Part shown: positions 1 through 9,148 of the stretch, piece after piece
How the letters are laid out: every line of letters starts with the position of its first letter
Position numbering within the stretch: position 1 is the stretch's first letter
Assembly: GCF_015840715.1 (NCBI RefSeq)
Contig: NZ_CP060397.1
Coordinates: forward strand, 2,748,686-2,812,685
Source: Synechococcus sp. CBW1004
Lineage (GTDB): Bacteria > Cyanobacteriota > Cyanobacteriia > PCC-6307 > Cyanobiaceae
DNA: 64,000 nucleotides
Direction: 5' to 3'
Program-made: the position numbers and the translations under genes
The notes under the pieces: model-generated
What the model saw: only the letters and a program-made list of their open reading frames with translations
Database searches by the model: none
What the model was told of the DNA's origin: nothing

Positions 1-168
1 TCTTGATCCGCTTTCGGCGCGGCCCTTGCTGCCACGTCCATCGGGCGCCTGCAGGAGAGCAGGCTTCGCAGCCCTGTCCAGCTTCGTCCGGGTGCGGGCC
101 GAGCCGGTGGGGCGGGCTGACGTGGCGGTGCCGGCGTGTGTGTCGGGATGGCCGGTCTGGCCGTTGGG
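1..168. other. Left-edge stretch without an assignable gene
   Basis: GC-rich sequence downstream of manC. A short minus-strand frame begins with an ATG near position 40 and runs off the left edge (first residues MDVAARAAPK), so it could be the start of the next minus-strand gene. Too little is present to identify it. Confidence 0.3.
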
Positions 169-1665
169 TCAGCCGGGCTGGGAGGTGAGGGCGGCCGGGA
201 TGGTGAGATCGCTGGGCCGGTCGCTGCGGCCGTAGCGGTCCTCAAAGCGCACGATGTCGTCTTCGCCCAGGTAGGGGCCGCTCTGCACCTCGATCATCTC
301 CACCGGGATCTTGCCGGGATTGGAGAGGCGATGTTTCGCGCCCAGGGGGATATAGGTGCTCTGGTTCTCGCCCACCAGCTCCCGTGTCCCGTCCTTCTCC
401 ACCAGAGCGGTGCCCTTGACCACGATCCAGTGCTCGGCGCGGTGGTGATGCATCTGCAGGGACAGGCAGGCGCCGGGATTGACGACGATCTTCTTCACCT
501 GCCAGCGGTCTCCCTCGGTGATGCCGTCGTAGGAGCCCCAGGGGCGATAGATGCGGCGGTGCGCCTTGCTTTCAGGCGCACCCGAGCGCTCCAGCAGCCC
601 CACGATCGTCTTGACGTCCTGGGCCCGGTCCCGCTGGGCCACCAGCACCACGTCGTCGGTCTCGACCACCACCAGGTTCTCGACGCCCAGGCCCACCACG
701 AGGCGGTGCTCGCTGCGCAGATAGCAGTTGCGGCTGTCCTCGCTGATCACCCGCCCGCGCAGCACGTTGCCGTCGGCGTCCTGATCGGCGGTCTCCCACA
801 GGGCGCTCCAGCTGCCCACATCGCTCCAGCCCGCATCCAGCGGCAGCACGGATCCGCGGTCGGTCTTCTCCATCACCGCCACGTCGATCGCGACGTTGGG
901 GCAGTGGGCGAAGGCCTCGCGTTCCAGGCGCAGGAAGTCCAGGTCGGTGGCCTCCAGTTCCAGGGCGTTGCGGCAGGCGCTCACCACCTGGGGTGCATGG
1001 CGCTCCAGTTCGGCCAGGATGGCGCTGGCCCGGAACAGGAACATGCCGCTGTTCCAGGTGAAGCGGCCGCTGGCCAGGAACCCTTCGGCGGTGGCACGGT
1101 CGGGCTTCTCCACGAAGCGGTGGATCGGCACCGGCACGCCGATCGACCTGCCGGCCTCGCCCAGGCTTTCGGCAGCCTCGATGTAGCCGTAGCCGGTCTC
1201 CGGCGCGGTGGGCACGATGCCGAACGTCACCAGCTGGCCCGCTTCGGCGGCGGCGCGGCCGGCCTCCACCGTGGCCCGGAAGCGTTCGGCCTCGCGGATC
1301 ACGTGGTCGGCCGCGAGCACCAGCAGCAGCGGATCCTCCCCGCCGGCGGTGGCTCTCAGCGCGGCGACCGCCACGGCCGGTGCGGTGTTGCGGCCCATCG
1401 GCTCGAGCACGATCGCCGCCGGATCCACGCCGATCTGGCGCATCTGCTCGGCGACGATGAAGCGGTGGTCCTCGTTGCAGATCAGCAGCGGCGGTGCAAG
1501 GCCCTCCAGGCCTCGCAGGCGCAGCTGGGTCTGCTGCAGCAGGGTCTCGTCACCACCACCGGCCAGGGGCCAGTACTGCTTGGGGTAGGTGGCCCGCGAC
1601 AGGGGCCACAGGCGGGTGCCGGTGCCGCCGCAGAGGATGACCGGAACCAGGGTGGATGGGGCCAT
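169..1665 (-). CDS. manC: Mannose-1-phosphate guanylyltransferase / mannose-6-phosphate isomerase
   Basis: 498 residues, the usual length of the bifunctional type II enzyme that interconverts fructose-6-P and mannose-6-P and makes GDP-mannose for polysaccharide and glycan synthesis in the cytoplasm. The N-terminal nucleotidyltransferase carries the pyrophosphorylase signature GGTGTRLWPLSR at about residues 13-24, then LEPMGRNTAPA near 87 and FVEKPD near 156. The C-terminal third is a cupin with the isomerase motif PWGSYD, the metal-binding run QMHHHRAEHW and a downstream PLGAKHRL. The start ATG follows a clear intergenic gap. It lies 65 bp downstream of rimM on the same strand and may share its transcript. 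Assignment is strong; only the native sugar pathway is inferred. Confidence 0.95.
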   Translation of the reverse strand: MAPSTLVPVILCGGTGTRLWPLSRATYPKQYWPLAGGGDETLLQQTQLRLRGLEGLAPPLLICNEDHRFIVAEQMRQIGVDPAAIVLEPMGRNTAPAVAVAALRATAGGEDPLLLVLAADHVIREAERFRATVEAGRAAAEAGQLVTFGIVPTAPETGYGYIEAAESLGEAGRSIGVPVPIHRFVEKPDRATAEGFLASGRFTWNSGMFLFRASAILAELERHAPQVVSACRNALELEATDLDFLRLEREAFAHCPNVAIDVAVMEKTDRGSVLPLDAGWSDVGSWSALWETADQDADGNVLRGRVISEDSRNCYLRSEHRLVVGLGVENLVVVETDDVVLVAQRDRAQDVKTIVGLLERSGAPESKAHRRIYRPWGSYDGITEGDRWQVKKIVVNPGACLSLQMHHHRAEHWIVVKGTALVEKDGTRELVGENQSTYIPLGAKHRLSNPGKIPVEMIEVQSGPYLGEDDIVRFEDRYGRSDRPSDLTIPAALTSQPG

Positions 1666-1730
1666 GGCTGGTGTCGTCCTTGCCGATGGGTGGCGGCTCC
1701 ATTCAACCGGAGCCGCTTCGGTGCTGCCGC

Positions 1731-2303
1731 TCAGAGTTCCAGGAGGCCCGGGGGCGGGGTGAGGCCGACCCAGCCCTGCTCGAGCTGCACCTCCGGCACG
1801 ATCGCCTCGACGAAGGGAATCAGCAGGCGGCGGCCGTCCTCGCTCCGCTCGATCTCCAGCAGGTCGTTGCCGCCGTGGATCAGGTCGGTGACCCTGCCGA
1901 GCACGGTGCCCTCCGGCAGCAGCCGCACCTCCAGCCCCACCAGATCGAGCACGTGAAATTCCCCCGGCTCCAGCGGCGGCCGGTCGGAGGCGTCCACCAG
2001 CAGGTGATGTCCCACCAGGGCTTCGGCGCTGCTGCGGTCATCGCAGCCCTCCAGCCGCACCACATACAGCTCCTTGCCGGGCAGCTGGCGGCCGGACAGC
2101 AGCCTGGTCGTCCGCACCTCCCCCTGGCGGGAGCGCAACCAGCGGGGGCCGGGTCGGGTGAAGCGTTCGGGGAAGTCGCTCAGCGGCAGCACCCGCAGCT
2201 CGCCGCGCAGGCCCTGGGCCGCCACCAGTCGGCCCACCTCCATCAGTTCCGGCGGCGCAGCACCGTCCGGGAGGGCGCTGGCGGAAGGCGAGGGATCGGG
2301 CAT
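1731..2303 (-). CDS. rimM: Ribosome maturation factor RimM
   Basis: 190 residues from the chosen ATG. RimM binds ribosomal protein S19 and assists maturation of the 30S head domain. The N-terminal RimM domain starts at [18 protein letters not shown] after a short Pro/Ser/Ala-rich leader, and the C-terminal PRC-barrel domain contains [28 protein letters not shown] and [13 protein letters not shown]. The frame stays open upstream to 2429, but that extension is low-complexity and is not part of the family. Starting at 2303 or at the next Met (about 2240) fits the family length of about 170-180. It sits between ndhS and manC, an arrangement typical of picocyanobacteria. Confidence 0.93.
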   Translation of the reverse strand: MPDPSPSASALPDGAAPPELMEVGRLVAAQGLRGELRVLPLSDFPERFTRPGPRWLRSRQGEVRTTRLLSGRQLPGKELYVVRLEGCDDRSSAEALVGHHLLVDASDRPPLEPGEFHVLDLVGLEVRLLPEGTVLGRVTDLIHGGNDLLEIERSEDGRRLLIPFVEAIVPEVQLEQGWVGLTPPPGLLEL

Positions 2304-2751
2304 CGCTGTGGCGGCGCGGGCGCATGCGGTGGCTTCAGTCTCCTGTCCGGAGTCCCCCGGTGTCCGCGACCCGGCTGGCGGTGCCGGCGATGGCTCCGGC
2401 AGCCAGCGCAGCGGGCCTTTCCAAGGCATCCGTTGCTGGAGGCTTGCTGGGGTTGCCGGCGGGACGGGTCGCGGGTTGGGGGGCGCCCTGGCGCTCCATC
2501 GGATGCGGTGACGTCCGCCGCGGCCTCATCTGCCCGCGCCGTTTCGATGGCCTGGCTTCTGATGCGTGAGGACCGGGTGCCGTTCGTGCTGCCGTGCCGA
2601 CGTCTGAGGGTGTCCCTGGCGCTTGCCTGTCTCGCCGTGCGGCGACAGAAGGGCTCGCCTCACAGGGTCTGCGGCAGGGCTCGGTGAGTTCTGATCCCCA
2701 ACCCCAGCCGCAGGCTGCCGATAATGGCCCTCTCACTCCGTTGCCAGTTCC

Positions 2752-2931
2752 ATGGCCAGCGCCCCGATCCTGCCCGGCTCCACGGTCGTGGTGCGCGACC
2801 GCACCTCCATCTACAACGGCTACCGCGGCTTCGTGCAGCGCATCAGCGGCTCGCGGGCGGCGGTGCTGTTCGAGGGCGGCAACTGGGACAAGCTGATCAC
2901 CCTGCCGCTGGCCACGATCGAAGCCGTCTGA
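2752..2931 (+). CDS. ndhS: NAD(P)H-quinone oxidoreductase subunit S (NdhS)
   Basis: A 59-residue SH3-like subunit of the cyanobacterial NDH-1 complex. NdhS forms part of the ferredoxin docking site for cyclic electron flow and respiration at the thylakoid membrane. The protein reads MASAPILPGSTVVVRDRTS and later contains FVQRISGSRAAVLFEGGN followed by WDKLITLPLATIE; the run AAVLFEGGNWDKL is characteristic of NdhS. It is short enough to be missed by length-filtered gene finders. The start ATG gives the expected family length. It is divergent from the upstream rimM, and the two start codons are about 450 bp apart. Confidence 0.92.
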   Translation: MASAPILPGSTVVVRDRTSIYNGYRGFVQRISGSRAAVLFEGGNWDKLITLPLATIEAV

Positions 2932-3197
2932 CGCGGACGCTCGCGGCGCAGGGATCGAGAAGGCCAGCAGAGGGAGCGCCACGCTGATCACCGAATCAAC
3001 AGGGGCTGCAGCGAGGCGGCGCGCGTAGCCGGCTTCAGGTGAGCGAAGTTGGCGTTCACGGGAGGCTGCGGCCGGGGACTGGCCCGGATGGCATGCAGGG
3101 ATGGTTGCGGCCGGCTGAGTGAGCCGTGGATCGATCCCCTGGCGGCTGGAGGAACAGGCTGCGGGATCTGCCGGTCACCCGCCGCTGTGCGGCGGGC

Positions 3198-3992
3198 TCA
3201 GCCCTGAGCACCGGGCTGCTTGTCTGCGCCGCTGATCCCCAGGGCCTCCAGGGCGGCCCGGGCGGCCTGCTGTTCGGCCTCACGGCGCGACCCGCCCCAG
3301 CCCTCGGCCTCCAGGGGGCGACCGCCAGCCCGGCCGCCCTCCAGCCGCACCGTGCAGTGAAAGCGGCGCGGATCGCCATGGGCGCGGCTGCGCTCGCGGC
3401 AGCTGTAGGCGGGCAGGCCCAGCCGCTGACCCTGGCTCCATTCCTGCAGCCCCGACTTCCAGTTGTGGCGCAGGGGGTCGGCCAGCAGCACGGCGCTGGC
3501 CTGCCGCCAGTGGGGATCGAGCCAGTGTTGCACCGCCTTCAGGCCTCCTTCGGCGCCCCCCCAGCCCTCATAGACCGCCCCCACCAGTGCCTCGCAGCAT
3601 TCGGCCCGCAGCGTCGCCCTGGCGGCCTGATCGCCGGCGGCCACGGCGCCGATGCGCAGCACCGCCTCCAGATCCAGCCGCTCCGCCAGCTCGGCGAGCC
3701 AGCGGTCGCTCACCAGCTGGGCTCGCAGCGACGAGCACCGGCCAACACTCAGGCTGGGATGCTCGCGCTGCAGGAAGGCGGCGGCGGCCAGGCGCAGCAC
3801 GGCATCGCCGAGAAACTCCAGCGCCTCGTGGTTGCGCCGCAGCCCTGCGGAGGTGTGTGACAGGGCCTCATCCACCAGCTCCAGGCGGCGGCGGCAGGTG
3901 CCGCTCTGCGGGCCTCCTGCGGCGGCGGGATCGAGGTCGAGCCGGCGCAGGAAGGCCAGCAGCTGGGATCGGCGCTCAGGTGGCATGGCACG
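3198..3992 (-). CDS. rnc: Ribonuclease III
   Basis: Double-strand-specific endoribonuclease that processes rRNA precursors and structured mRNAs. The N-terminal RNase III domain has the signature NHEALEFLGDAVLRLA, including the Glu and Asp metal ligands, with a second acidic cluster at CCEALVGAVYEG. The C-terminal double-stranded-RNA-binding domain runs from NWKSGLQEWSQGQRLGLPAY to EAEQQAARAALEALG. The open frame continues upstream to 4298, but that part is inside the RNase P RNA gene, so the Met at 3992 (MPPERRSQLLAFLRRL) was chosen, giving 264 residues. It lies 83 bp downstream of rnpB on the same strand, so two RNA-processing genes may be co-transcribed. Confidence 0.93.
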   Translation of the reverse strand, partial: RAMPPERRSQLLAFLRRLDLDPAAAGGPQSGTCRRRLELVDEALSHTSAGLRRNHEALEFLGDAVLRLAAAAFLQREHPSLSVGRCSSLRAQLVSDRWLAELAERLDLEAVLRIGAVAAGDQAARATLRAECCEALVGAVYEGWGGAEGGLKAVQHWLDPHWRQASAVLLADPLRHNWKSGLQEWSQGQRLGLPAYSCRERSRAHGDPRRFHCTVRLEGGRAGGRPLEAEGWGGSRREAEQQAARAALEALGISGADKQPGAQG

Positions 3993-4075
3993 GGGGGCGC
4001 TGAGCGCATCATCCCTGGCCGGCGCGGGCACGGCTGCGCTCCGCTGTGCGGCGCCCCTGGCCAGGAGAAGGGGGT

Positions 4076-4498
4076 GAAAGCAGGACGTAAGCCGGGTTCT
4101 GTTCTCCGGATCCGCCCGAGGGCAGGGCCGGAGGGTGATCATCTGTCTGGGACCGCCGTTACCGGCGGCCTCGAGCGGCACATGGAAGTCGGGACGGGGA
4201 AGTCGGCCAACCGTTGTCCCTGGGCCTTGCTCCCGGCCGGGGTTTACCGAGCCGGCACCTCTCGATGCCGCTGGTGCGCTCTTACCGCACCTTTGCACCC
4301 TTGCCTGATCCCCACCAACGCCGCAGCGGCAGCGGAGCCATCGGCGGTGTGTTTCTGTGGCACTGTCCTCACGGTCACCCGCACTGGGCGTTACCCAGCA
4401 GGCCTGGCCGTTCGGGAGCCCGGACTTTCCTCAACCGGCCCCGCCACCGCGCCGAAGGCACGGCAGACGCGCCGATCGCGATCACCTCGCCTGCTTTC
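4076..4498 (-). ncRNA. rnpB: RNase P RNA (bacterial type A)
   Basis: Catalytic RNA that matures tRNA 5' ends. The minus strand carries the universal P4-proximal block GAGGAAAGTCCGGGCTCCC, the 3' block CAGACAGATGATCACC and the terminal AGAACCCGGCTTA. The ends were set by the P1 helix: GAAAGCAGG at the 5' end (4490-4498) pairs perfectly with CCTGCTTTC at the 3' end (4076-4084). The resulting 423 nt is a normal size. Transcription start and termination sites were not seen directly. Confidence 0.95.
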
Positions 4499-4645
4499 AC
4501 AGGCAATCTACGGGGGGTGCCGCCGCCTTCCTCCTCCGACAGGGAGGCTGACGCAGGGACGGCCCTGCATGAACTCGCCGCTCCCCGGCCTCTTATCGTC
4601 GGAAACGTCTGACGTGGCGCCTGCTCGCTGCGGCCCAGGCCACCC

Positions 4646-4719
<74 letters not shown>

Positions 4720-5038
4720 TTCTCGGAAACCTCGGTCACCCCAAGGGTTTTCAGGGAAGACAAGCCCCGGAAACGGCCTCTCCTCACCCCTTCCCGTCAG
4801 GCAAAAAGCCAGGCAGAACGGCACGGATCGACCACGATCAGGCAAGTGGTCAGGCCAATCCGGTGCCCCCCTCCGACCCCTGGCTCAGCTGCCAGAACGC
4901 TGCTCTGCAGCTGAAAGGGCATGGGGTCACCCTCGATGTGGCGGGTGCCCGGAGCTGAGCCCAGGCAGCACCGCATCAGCACGGGCCTTGCCTATCCGGA
5001 TCACGCCAGTCCCTTGCCCTTCCGGCCGAGTGGATTGA

Positions 5039-5338
5039 GCGCTGGTCGCTGCTGGGGATTCGCTGCTGGCGGCTCTTTTCGATGGACACTTCCGCCGGCT
5101 GCGGGATGACAACCACGTTGATCCGCACCGGATCTTGGTCTGGGATCGGCTTCGAGAGCCTGTGATCCAGGCGCTGCCGTTCCTGGAACTGTTGGGGTGT
5201 TACCCCTGCGGCGACGCCGAGGAAGCCCAGTGGTGCTGTCCCGGGTACTGCCCCGCTGAGCCCTGGGCCGCGGCAGGCGCTGAAGCCATGGCTCACACAC
5301 CCTGCAGGGGTCAGGACTGCCTGCGGCGTTCGGGATAG
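5039..5338 (+). CDS. Unassigned open frame without a clear start
   Basis: The only protein-like stretch in the roughly 620 bases between the tRNA and the first IS. The frame is open for 99 codons after a TGA. It reads like a globular protein (for example LLAALFDGHFRRLRDDNHVD, then HRILVWDRLREPVIQALPFL) with several Cys-Pro pairs near the end. No ATG is at its beginning, so it may be the tail of a decayed gene. Its last 28 bases overlap, antisense, the original 3' end of the HD-domain gene. Family not recognised. The rest of 4720-5343 shows nothing I can assign. Confidence 0.25.
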   Translation, partial: ALVAAGDSLLAALFDGHFRRLRDDNHVDPHRILVWDRLREPVIQALPFLELLGCYPCGDAEEAQWCCPGYCPAEPWAAAGAEAMAHTPCRGQDCLRRSG

Positions 5339-5349
5339 CCCGCCGTGTA

Positions 5350-7067
5350 GGGCTTCCTGAGAAAGTGAGAGGGAGGTCAAGCTGTCAAAGAGCCGAGCCT
5401 GAGTGAGGCGGAGACTGGCCGTTCATGTGGGGCTGAGATGAGTGCTCACACACACGAATGGGGACCCCTTGCCTGGTTGATTGCACAGGAGAAGTTGCAG
5501 CCAGGACGCAAAAAGAACAAAAAGAAGCTCCAGCAGCTTCTCGAGGTTCATCACCAGAATATTGAGTGCAATGGTTGAACCCTGGGTCACAGCGAGCTTC
5601 TCACGAATCAGGCCCAGTCCAAAACGCCTCTTGCCTTGGCCGATCTTGCCTTCAACGGCATTCCTTTGGCGCTGGTCATCGATGAACTGCTGCTTCTCGG
5701 CAGCCACCAATTCAGGATCGTTCTTCGGCCGTCCAAGTCGCGGGCCACTCAAACGGATTCCATGGCGCTGGCAGAAGGCACGGTTCGATCTTGTGCGGTA
5801 GATCTGGTCAGCACAAATCACCATCGGATAGTGACCATGGCGACGCCGATAGGAAATCGCTTGACCCTTGAGGTCTTCTCCTTCGTTGTAGGGGTCATAA
5901 CTCAGGCGATCGAGGAAGGTGAATCCCTCGCCGGTGACAGAGATTGAGATCTTGGCTCCGAACTCAACATTGCAACGAGCTTTCCCGCGGACAATCGGCC
6001 TGATATGTGCCTGGCAGAGGCTGACGATGCGATCTGGGATGCTTCTGCTGTCTGCGTGATAGAGAATAGTCTGCTGGCGGACCAGCTCGCTGATCACCAG
6101 CAACTTCCGGTAGATATGCCGTCCGGCGGCCAGAAGGCTGCCACCACAGGCGATCAGGGCGTCAACGCTTGCCAGATTCCGCTTGAGGTGACCAAGCTGC
6201 TGCTTGATCGCTTTGCGGATCTTGCTGATCCTTGGCTTCTTCTTTTTGGCCACTGCAAGAAACTGCTGCCTCGCCTTTTTGCGGTGTGTACGCGGCTTGT
6301 AGCCGAAGCGTTCCCTGACCTGGGGATGCATCGCATCAATCAGGATCTCAGTCACCTCCCTGGCTTCATTGAGCAGGGATAGATCGGTGGGATGACGGAT
6401 ATCCACCGGCGCACAGGTGGCATCGATCAAGAGTGAACCCTGATTCGGCTGCTTCTGCAAGGATGGCTTTGGTTGGTCGGGAGGACTGGTCGATCCGCCA
6501 CTGCCGTCGTCATCCCCTGTGCCCTGGGGATCTGATGAGCGAATCATTTTCAGGCCGTGGCGCACAATCCTTTCATTGCATTCATTCACAATCGCTTCTG
6601 GCAAGCGCTTGCGGAAATACACCATCATCGATGGATCAAACGGCGCCGAAGACTGGAACGCTTCCAAGCCAATGAAAAACTGGAGATAGGGGTTTTCCTT
6701 GATCTGCTCCACCAGTTCTTCATCCGTGAGCCCGAGACGGGTCTTGATGATCAAGGCACCCAGTGCCATGCGAAAGGGTTTTGCCGGTGCTCCAAAGCCC
6801 TTACAGAATTGCGCTGCGTAGTCGTCCTCCAGTTCATCCCACGGAATGAGCTCAGCCAGCTTGATCCACCGATTATCACCGGAGAGTTTGCCGCCAAACG
6901 GCAGGAAGAAGTCTTCGAACGAGAGCTGATAACGATGCTCACGCCGATACATGTGGAAAACTCCGGACCGCTTTTGGGCTCAGATCAGCCCTTTCACGCA
7001 CATTTTACCGTCAGAAACTGCCGAGATCCATTGCACTGCAGTGGATCTGCCCTTATTCAGGAAGCCC
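5350..7067 (-). mobile_element. Insertion sequence A (IS5/IS1182-type, 1718 bp)
   Basis: Ends are GGGCTTCCTGAGAAA on the left and its imperfect complement (GGGCTTCCTGAATAA) on the right. It is flanked by the 6-bp direct repeat CGTGTA at 5344-5349 and 7068-7073. One transposase gene fills it. It is a diverged relative of the D and E elements in this window, which share length, gene architecture, terminal pattern and 6-bp target duplications. It inserted into the last codons of the HD-domain gene. Confidence 0.92.
5423..6952 (-). CDS. Transposase of insertion sequence A
   Basis: 509-residue DDE transposase. The N-terminal DUF772-type region includes LGLTDEELVEQIKENPYLQF and FDPSMMVYFRKRLPE. 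The catalytic core is recognisable as LLIDATCAPVDI (first Asp), ICADQIYRTRSNRAFCQRHG (second Asp) and NAVEGKIGQGKRRFGLGLIR (Glu). A Ser/Gly/Pro-rich spacer near residues 145-170 separates the two parts. Full length and uninterrupted, so possibly active. About 45 nt remain from its start codon side to the next helix of the terminal region. Confidence 0.9.
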   Translation of the reverse strand: MYRREHRYQLSFEDFFLPFGGKLSGDNRWIKLAELIPWDELEDDYAAQFCKGFGAPAKPFRMALGALIIKTRLGLTDEELVEQIKENPYLQFFIGLEAFQSSAPFDPSMMVYFRKRLPEAIVNECNERIVRHGLKMIRSSDPQGTGDDDGSGGSTSPPDQPKPSLQKQPNQGSLLIDATCAPVDIRHPTDLSLLNEAREVTEILIDAMHPQVRERFGYKPRTHRKKARQQFLAVAKKKKPRISKIRKAIKQQLGHLKRNLASVDALIACGGSLLAAGRHIYRKLLVISELVRQQTILYHADSRSIPDRIVSLCQAHIRPIVRGKARCNVEFGAKISISVTGEGFTFLDRLSYDPYNEGEDLKGQAISYRRRHGHYPMVICADQIYRTRSNRAFCQRHGIRLSGPRLGRPKNDPELVAAEKQQFIDDQRQRNAVEGKIGQGKRRFGLGLIREKLAVTQGSTIALNILVMNLEKLLELLFVLFASWLQLLLCNQPGKGSPFVCVSTHLSPT

Positions 7068-7706
7068 CGTGTAGTTCCCGGGCTCTGTTCCATCGGGCAC
7101 CAGTGCCAGGTAGGCGGGGCTGGAGAGGATCTCCCGCACCGCTTCGCCCAGCAGCTCCACCGAGCGACTGGTCTCCAGACGCTGGCTGAAGATCTGGTGC
7201 AGGCTCTGCAGATACCAGGCAGAACCCTCGAGCCCTGCGTTGAACTTGCTCCACATGCCTGCGTCGCGGCGTGCATCAAGCACCATGTCGCGGGCGTTGT
7301 GGGCCTTGTCCGCGGCACTCACCAGCAGGGAATCGGGATCAGCTGTCTTGAGGTGCGCGATGTAGCGTTTTTTGCGCGTCAGCCACGGTTCCTTCCTGCC
7401 ACCGACCTCCACGGGGCCGCTGGTGTCGGTGCAGTCGTCGACGATCCGCGCTACCCGCTCGCCGAATCGGGTGGCGATCTGCTCGCGGGTGATGCCGGCA
7501 TCCTCGATGGCGTCATGGAGCAGCCCGGCAATGGCCTGGTCTTCCTCACCGCCGTCTTCCCAGATCAGGGCGCTGACGGTGATGAGGTGGGAGATGTACG
7601 GGACTTTCTTGCCCTTTCGCTGCTGGCGGCTATGCAGCTCGGCGGCCCAGCAAAGGGCTTCGGTGTAGCGCTGGCTGTGGGCTGGGGTCCTGTCGGTTTT
7701 GGTCAT
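7053..7706 (-). CDS. HD-domain hydrolase, C-terminus replaced by an IS
   Basis: 217 residues resembling the metal-dependent HD hydrolase domain of RelA/SpoT-like (p)ppGpp hydrolases and small alarmone hydrolases. Visible motifs are the His of AAELHSRQQRKGKKVPYISH, then LLHDAIED with the HD pair, and the later DKAHNARDM. The start at 7706 (MTKTDRTPAHSQRY) was preferred to 7769 because the extension does not fit the family. The native C-terminus was cut by insertion sequence A: the reading frame enters the IS after ...GNYT and gains GLPE plus a TAA supplied by the IS end. On the far side of the IS, the lost tail would have read AGYPERRRQS before TGA at 5311-5313. The loss is about ten residues, so function may persist. 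Substrate is inferred only. Confidence 0.75.
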   Translation of the reverse strand: MTKTDRTPAHSQRYTEALCWAAELHSRQQRKGKKVPYISHLITVSALIWEDGGEEDQAIAGLLHDAIEDAGITREQIATRFGERVARIVDDCTDTSGPVEVGGRKEPWLTRKKRYIAHLKTADPDSLLVSAADKAHNARDMVLDARRDAGMWSKFNAGLEGSAWYLQSLHQIFSQRLETSRSVELLGEAVREILSSPAYLALVPDGTEPGNYTGLPE

Positions 7707-7839
7707 GGCTTGACGAGATCCCATCCAGATCGCCTGTTGCTGCCCCATGGGGCTTTGTGCCCTCCGCAAGCACCCGCCTTGCTCTTCCCTTCCCTCCCAT
7801 CAACCATCGCCGCCTTGAGCTCGCATTGAGTTGCCAGTA

Positions 7840-8938
7840 TCAGGGCTGTAGAACGGTGATCTGCGGTTGCTGGTTGAGGGGCATCACTTTGATCTGGCCG
7901 CCATCGAGGGGGAGCCGATCAAAGTTGAGGCTGCGCAGGTCTGGATTGTGATAGGTCTGGACGTAATACACCTTGTTTTTTAGATCAGCGGCAACGCTCC
8001 ATTCCGTGATCTCATAGGTGGTTGTCGCCCCGGCGCCGCCAAAGCTGCTCCCAGCAGGTTCCACAATGCTTCCGGGCGGCAGATCGAACTGACCCAGGAT
8101 TCGGAAGGCGGTGCCGACCTGTTGTTGTGTGGTGAGATTGGTTGGCGCTGAGTTGCTAAACATCAACGCGCGAATGAAGCGTGAGGTGGAGAGGAAATCA
8201 CCCGGCAAGCCAGCCATTCCACCACCAGTACTCACTGCAGGCAGCTTGAGGCCGTTGATGCTCATCTCGGCGGGCGGGGTTGCACTGAGATTGGCGTAAT
8301 TGCCAGCCGTGGCCAGGTGATAGGCAAACGGTGGATTGTTGGTGAAAACCCCGGTGGGGTTGTCCGTCATGGTGAGTTCTCCCTTGATGTATTCCACCGA
8401 GAGACTTTTCCCTGTGCTGTCGTGCAGGGTCATGTGGATCGGCAGCGGGCCGCCGAATCCAGGAACGTTGGCTCCATTGACCAGAACTTTGGGAAGGCCT
8501 TGCTTCACTTCTTCAATGCTGGCAAAGTTGCTTAGGACATAGGTCAGCAACTGGGAGCTGTTGATCGATCGCTTGGTTTCACGGGCGGGGACTGTCTGGA
8601 ACTGGGCATAGCCCGCGAAATACAGAAGCCCTCCTGCCAGGCCTTTCTCATTCATGCCATCGGGCAGAGCATCGTTGATGCCAATGGCATTCAGCCCCAC
8701 CACGGCATAGCGCGCGGTCCAGGGCAGGCCATTGCCGATCTTGCCGTCGGGACCGTTGCCCCGCAGCTCCGTGCCCCGCTGAATGAGAACCGCATCACTG
8801 TTGAGGGGCTGCCCGAACTCCATGGTGCGTCCATAGACCCGGCCCCCGTCTGAGCCCTTGAGTACGAAGCTGGTGCAGGCTTCTGCTGCTGAACTACCTG
8901 CTGCAGCAAGGCTCAGAGCTACGAGGGCGGACAGGGCG
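7840..8938 (-). CDS. Choloylglycine hydrolase / penicillin V acylase-like amidase, start codon not visible
   Basis: Ntn-hydrolase of the linear-amide C-N hydrolase family. These enzymes are made with a signal or propeptide and use an N-terminal Cys as nucleophile. The first ATG in frame is at 8823 (MEFGQPLNSDAVL), but the catalytic Cys lies upstream: codons 8875-8877 encode Cys in ACTSFVLKGSDGGRVYGRTM, preceded by a good signal peptide core (ALSALVALSLAAAGSSAAEA). Downstream hallmarks are GMNEKGLAGGLLYF, then VFTNNPPFAYHL and FRILGQFDLPPGS. No ATG, GTG or TTG precedes the signal peptide in frame. The frame merges at about 8938 into a GNAT remnant on the opposite strand, so the natural start was probably lost at a recombination joint. 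Expression is uncertain. Confidence 0.7.
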
Positions 8939-8939
8939 C

Positions 8940-9148
8940 GTTGGGCTGGAGTCCTTGATGCCCCGCGCCGAGGGCATCGACCGGGTCGCGGCCGAGATCC
9001 TGCACGAGAACGGCGCCATGCAGCGTGTCTGCCAGAAGCTGGGCTTTCAGCTGCTCTCCACCCCGCGTAGGTGGTGGAGGCCTGGGTGGACCTGCCCGCC
9101 TGGGAGCCGCCAGTTGACGCAGGGAACGGAGCCGTGGAGCCGGCTTAA
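8940..9148 (+). pseudogene. GNAT acetyltransferase C-terminal remnant
   Basis: The plus strand encodes LESLMPRAEGIDRVAAEILH followed by ENGAMQRVCQKLGFQL, a typical end of a GNAT fold (acetyl-CoA site helix, then the NxxAxxxYxxxGF-like turn). After ...LLSTPR the frame shifts, and the continuation VVEAWVDLPAWEPPVDAG ends at TAA 9146-9148. No N-terminal half is present upstream. The fragment abuts the start of the divergent amidase gene and touches the stop of the downstream minus-strand gene. Confidence 0.6.

Noticed and set aside
136-1956. A 606-codon plus-strand open frame over manC
   Set aside because: Antisense shadow of manC. Composition (Ala/Gly/His/Gln-rich) is typical of reverse-strand GC-rich frames.
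4720-5030. Short plus-strand frame ending LQLKGHGVTLDVAGARS, resembling an esterase tail
   Set aside because: Only about 20 residues look protein-like and no catalytic motif is visible.
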